DNA from: Cymodocea nodosa
Lineage: Eukaryota > Streptophyta > Magnoliopsida > Alismatales > Cymodoceaceae
Length of the DNA stretch: 64,000 bases
Assembly (NCBI GenBank): GCA_036874045.1
Contig: CM072347.1
Location: 7,008,501 to 7,072,500, forward strand
Reading direction: 5' to 3'
Each line of letters begins with the position of its first letter. Position 1 is the first letter of the stretch. Positions 59,785 to 64,000 of this stretch are shown here, in pieces. Under the pieces are notes generated by a model that was not told the origin of the DNA, ran no database searches, and worked only from the letters and a program-made list of their open reading frames with translations. The position numbers and the translations under genes are program-made.

Positions 59785-60125
59785 TTAAGGAGTTCAGATA
59801 TTTTCGGATACTTATAAACCTAACTATCCGATGCTCAGATGCATTTCAGATAGTTACTAGATAACTTACCGAACATTCACTTAAGGTATGCATTAAGGTT
59901 TCAACATGTGTACTTCAAGAAATAATAAAATATTCTTTTAATCATTTAAAACATAACTGTCTATTATATACAATATAACTTTTCGAAACAATAGACAATT
60001 CAGATACTTAAGAACTAAAATGCTTGTATTTCATCGACAGTTCAGAAATGTAGTTTAATTAATGTTAATTTCTTAAAATTATGCAGATTCTTTCATTAAA
60101 GCATATAATAGTTCATAAAGGTTGA
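59785..60125 (-). promoter_or_regulatory. Gypsy-LTR-U3-like segment inside element D
   Basis: Counterpart of 23,820-24,290, with a single copy of the ~140-bp unit (59,805-59,905, 'aaacctaactatccgatgct'), followed by 'aagaaataataaaatattct' and 'gattctttcattaaagcata'. In places it is closer to the Gypsy LTR at 13,365-13,720 than element B's copy is. Regulatory role inferred only. Confidence 0.7.
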
Positions 60126-61255
60126 ATTATTATATGAGAAATTGGTCCCCTTACATAAATGTAGTCTAAAGAATCTATAGCATACTTAAACTGGGTTGCC
60201 AAGCCCCAATAGATTTGTCATTAAAGTTCAAATAGCTAACTTAAGTTGGTTACTAAGCCTTAAATAGATTTGTCATTTAAGTTCAAAATCTAGCATACTT
60301 TAATTGGGTTGCGAAGCCCCAATAGATGTGTATCTCTGTATTTTTTTTTAATTGAAATACAGAAATGAGTAGTAGATTTAACAATTTAGACTTTCTGGCT
60401 TTTATTTTATTCAGTTTACAAAAGAAAATTCATAAAGATATACTTTTAGGTAACTTAAAAGAATTCAATAATGAGTATACGAACTTAAGAAAATAAATGC
60501 ATTACATTATGTGTAAAGGATAGATAATAACAAAGATTATATGCATAGATTATGGTAGAATTGTTATAACACCTGTAAGATAAATTAAGCTTGAGTACAT
60601 TGCCCCCTTTTTTTTTATATTTATATATATATATATATATATACTTTATGTATTACCTCCCACAATATCATCTTTTTACGTGATCACAATCCCTTGCTTA
60701 GGGAAAAGATAACCAATTACTCAATGACAAGAGAGAACATGTAATTTTTTTTTTTTAAATAGAATCTGAATTACTTGTAAAATGAGTTTTTAGTCAACAC
60801 ATCTCAAACTAGTTGGTTCAAGTGACTAGGGTTTAAGATCCCCCAATGGACTTAATTACTCAAGTAATTACAGACAAAAAAGAAATAAAACAAGATAGTA
60901 AATTGAATAAGAGCCAATTGCAAGACTTTTTTTCTAACAGTATGTTAATAACTTTCCTTTAATAAACAATACATATTTTCTATGTATTTTCCAGTTAAAA
61001 TCTCTATAATAGCATATACATAAGTAACAAAAATATAGTTGGCACTCACATTGAATCAAATTAACTTTCCTTAAGTAATCTTTTTTGAATTTTTCTTAAA
61101 TAAATTGACTTCAATAAAAATTAGAATTTCATAAATTCTTAACTACTAGTAAAGAGTAATTCTAAAATAGATATTTTGAGTTTTTTTTAATAAAGAAATT
61201 AAATTCTAAAGCTACTTTATAACAAACCAAAATGTTATGCAATGAACAGGACAAT
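60126..61255 (-). other. Spacer between pol and ORF3 of element D
   Basis: AT-rich and non-coding. It has diverged tandem units containing 'gggttgc.aagcccc.atag' (60,190-60,330), a (TA)n run near 60,622-60,645 and long pyrimidine runs. Compared with element B it has an additional stretch near 60,780-60,990. Confidence 0.65.
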
Positions 61256-62860
61256 TTAAACATCAGATAACCTACAAATACCAAGTTCTAATTGTAATTT
61301 TGAAAAGGTATTTTCATCTAAGGGTTTTGTAAATAGATCTGCTAATTGTTCTATGGTAGGAACAAAATTTAATACTATTTTTCCCTTTATAACATTATCC
61401 CTTAGAAAATGATGTCGAACTTCTATATGTTTAGTTCGTGAATGTAAGACAGGATTTTTAGACAAACTTATTGTAGAACTACTAACACAGAAAATCTTAG
61501 TTGGTTCATAGGCTAAATTAAAGTCTTTTAAAGTTTATCTAATTCACAGGATTTGAGCACAGCAAAGTGCAACAGCTATATATTCAACTTCAGTTGTAGA
61601 TAATGCTACATAATTTTACTTTTTGCTAAATCATGATACTAAAGAATTTCCTAATAATTGACAAGTGCCACTAGTGCTTTTTCTTTCAGACTTACATCTT
61701 GTGAAATCAGCATTACTATAACCTATTAAATTTAAAGAACTGTGTTTAAAGTAAAACAATCTGAAATTGATGGTTCATAATAGATATTTAAAAATTCGTT
61801 TAACAGCAAGTAGGTGTGATTATTTAGGATTAAATTGATATTTAGCACAAGTACACACACTAAACATAATATCTGGTTGGCTAGTTGTTAAATAAAGTAA
61901 TAAACCAATCATACTTCTATATTGTTTTATATCTACAGTTTTTTCAGAGTCATCTTTATCCAACTTAGTGATAGTACTCATTGGTGTATTCTTTGTTTTA
62001 GTGTTGTCTAACCCAAACCTCTTTAATAAATCTTGAGTATATTTTTATTGTGAAATAAAAGTACCCTGATTTAACTGCTTAATTTGTAAGCCTAGGAAAA
62101 ATGATAGTTCGCCCATCATACTCATTTCAAATTGATTAGTCATGTCTTTTGAAAAAGACTCAACTAATTTATCACTTGTTGCTCCAAATATGATGTCATC
62201 TACATAGATTTGAATTATCAATATATCTTTTTCAACCTTCTTGATGAAAAGAGTGTGATCTGCCTTTCCCATAGAATACCCTTTTTCCATAAGAAATTTA
62301 GATAATCTCTCATACCAAGACCTAGGGGCTTATTTAAGGCCATATAGTGCCTTTTTAAGCTTGTAAACATACTCAGGATGTTTTGAATCTTCAAAACCTA
62401 GAGGTTGTTTTACATAAACTTATTTTATATATCCATTAAAAAGTAGTCTTAACATCCATTTGATGTAATTTGAAATCCATATAACAAGCATATGCTAACA
62501 AAATTCGTATTGATTCTAGTCTAGTAATAGGAGCAAATGTTTCATCATAGTCAATTCCTTCCTCTTGCTTATAACCTTGAACAACTAATCTAGCTTTATT
62601 TTTAACTATGTGTCCATCTTGATCTACTTTATTTCTAAATACCCACCTTGTTCCTATTATGGACTGATTTTCAGGTGGTGGAACTAGATCCCATACCTCA
62701 TTTCTTATAAATTGATTTAGCTCATCTTGCATAGCTAAATACCAAAATTCATCTTCTAAGGCATCTTCAATTTTCTTAGGTTCTAGTAAAGAAACAAATG
62801 AGTAAGCACCACAAATGTTGACTACTGATGACCTAGTCCTAACTCCTTGATTAGGATTGT
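61256..62860 (-). pseudogene. Element D reverse transcriptase and RNase H region
   Basis: RT blocks at 62,436-62,732 ([40 protein letters not shown]) and 62,045-62,290 (IQIYVDDIIFGAT, FFLGLQIKQLNQG). The RNase H end is at 61,256-61,465 (HSRTKHIEVRHHFLRDN, QLADLFTKPLDENTFSKL). Same order as element B. Many breaks. Confidence 0.88.
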
Positions 62861-62867
62861 TTATTAT

Positions 62868-64000
62868 CTAATCAATAGGATGAGATGAAGCATAACGCCA
62901 ATTTCTATGTTGTTCCACATTTTCTATAGGTATGACATTATTTTCTTCTAAATCTTCATCATTTAAGTTTATATTTCTTATTCCGTCAAATAATCTCTCA
63001 ATTTCTCTGTCAACATCATTTGATACCATTTCTAGGAGAATTTCTGAATCAAAGTTTTCAACATGTCTAAAATCCAAATGAGAATTTTCATGAAATTTCA
63101 CATGTAGGGTTTCCTCAATGGTTTTTGTTGATTTGCTATATACTCTATATACCTTACTTCTAATGAAATAACCAACAAAATTACCCTCATCTGATTTGGC
63201 TCTAAATTTGTCTCTTTGTTCATTAGTGTTTAAAATAAAACACTTACAACCAAAGGGTTTTAAATAAATTATTTTGGGAACCTTGTTATACTATATCTCA
63301 TAAGGAGTTTTATCCAAAATTGGTCTTAGATGCACTCTATTTATAACATAACATGCTGTATGAACTGCTTCTGCCTAGAGAGATAGAGGTAACTTATTTT
63401 CATTTAACATGGTTCTGGACATTTCTTGAAGTGATCTGTTTTTACGTTCTACTATTCCATTTTGTGAAGGAGCTCTTGGAAATGAGTACCTATGATCTAT
63501 GCCTAATTCTTCACAAAAGGTGTCCATTTGATCATTATCAAATTCTGTACCATGATCACTTCTAAGTTTTTGAATTTTAACATTTTGCTCATTCTGAACT
63601 TTACTACAGAATATCTTAAATATTTCAAAAACTTCAGTTTTATTAGCTAGAAAATAAACCCAAGTAAACCTAGAATAGTCATCAACTAGTACAAAAGCAT
63701 ATTGTTTACCTCCTAGACTGGTTGTCCTAGTAGGTCCAAATAAATCCATATACACTAGTTCTAATACTCTTTTGCTTGTTATTTCATTTAAACTTTTAAA
63801 AGATGTTTTATGTAATTTACCTAGTTGACATGCATCACACATAAACTCTTTCGAGTACTTAATACTAGGTAAACCTCTAACTAGATTCTTTTTAGACAGC
63901 TTTTGTAATAATTTTAAGTTTGAGTGTCCTAGCCTTCTATGCCATAAAATAACTTCATCCAATTTTGCAATTAAGCAAGCATTGTCTTTAATAATATCAG
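62868..64000 (-). pseudogene. Element D integrase region (continues beyond window)
   Basis: 63,375-63,962 carries VILWHRRLGHSNLKLLQKLS, the zinc-binding CDACQLGKLHKTSFKS, core YMDLFGPTRTTSLGGKQYAF, DDYSRFTWVYFLANKTEVF, KLRSDHGTEFDNDQMD and PSQNGIVERKNRSLQEMSR. 62,868-63,101 is the integrase-to-RT linker. The integrase core is open over nearly 200 residues. Confidence 0.9.

Larger units (their letters stand above)
58886..64000 (-). mobile_element. Element D: SIRE-like Copia family B, minus strand, running off the window
   Basis: Read on the minus strand from the right edge: GAG-pre-integrase, integrase, RT, RNase H, spacer and the N-terminal part of ORF3, then cut at about 58,886 where element C is joined. 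It is collinear with element B 23,035-28,080. The 3' LTR is missing here; gag and the 5' LTR, if present, lie beyond 64,000. Many breaks; it looks somewhat more decayed than element B in the RNase H part. Confidence 0.88.

Overview
This is a plant nuclear window, almost certainly eudicot: GT-AG introns, plant-type LTR retrotransposons with tRNA-Met primer sites, an HDHD3-type hydrolase gene and an ent-kaurene-synthase-like gene. It is AT-rich, and nearly all of it is transposon. Only about 47.5-54.2 kb, and probably parts of 31.6-37.6 kb, look like host sequence.

Layout. (1) 1-470: rearranged gag scrap of SIRE-like Copia family B. (2) about 470-11,482: minus-strand SIRE-like Copia element A. 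A solo family-B LTR sits inside its reverse transcriptase (2350-3563, target duplication ATTTG). A solo LTR of its own family sits in opposite orientation inside its 5' LTR (9276-11,020, duplication GAGTT). (3) 11,483-19,841: a ~98-bp tandem array, then a scrambled Ty3/Gypsy (Athila/Tat-like) region with LTR pieces in both orientations, a stray RNase H fragment and another solo family-B LTR. (4) 19,842-31,602: Copia element B, minus strand, recognisable from LTR to LTR, with a third ORF region downstream of pol. (5) 31,603-37,637: a plus-strand scrap of the same ORF3 domain family, AT-rich DNA, a 631-bp PIF/Harbinger element with TAA duplications, and a GC-richer stretch that may be a host promoter/5' UTR. 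(6) 37,638-47,522: an old plus-strand chromovirus (Gypsy), split in its integrase zinc-binding domain by a younger Tork-type Copia (41,007-46,175, duplication CAAAC). (7) 47,523-54,190: host DNA with an apparently intact three-exon HDHD3-like HAD hydrolase gene (+) and, converging on it, a decayed ent-kaurene-synthase-like pseudogene (-) that lacks its 5' half. (8) 54,190-64,000: a Gypsy LTR fragment, Copia element C (family A, plus, truncated), and Copia element D (family B, minus) running off the window end.

Most notable: elements B and D carry, between pol and ORF3, a segment homologous to the U3 part of the Gypsy LTR found elsewhere in the window. It includes a repeated ~140-bp unit whose copy number differs between copies, and it is in sense orientation upstream of ORF3. 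This looks like transfer of regulatory DNA between unrelated retrotransposon superfamilies.

The only gene that looks functional is the HDHD3-like one. All retroelements are treated as fossils. Family names come from recognised motifs and remembered homologues, not database searches.
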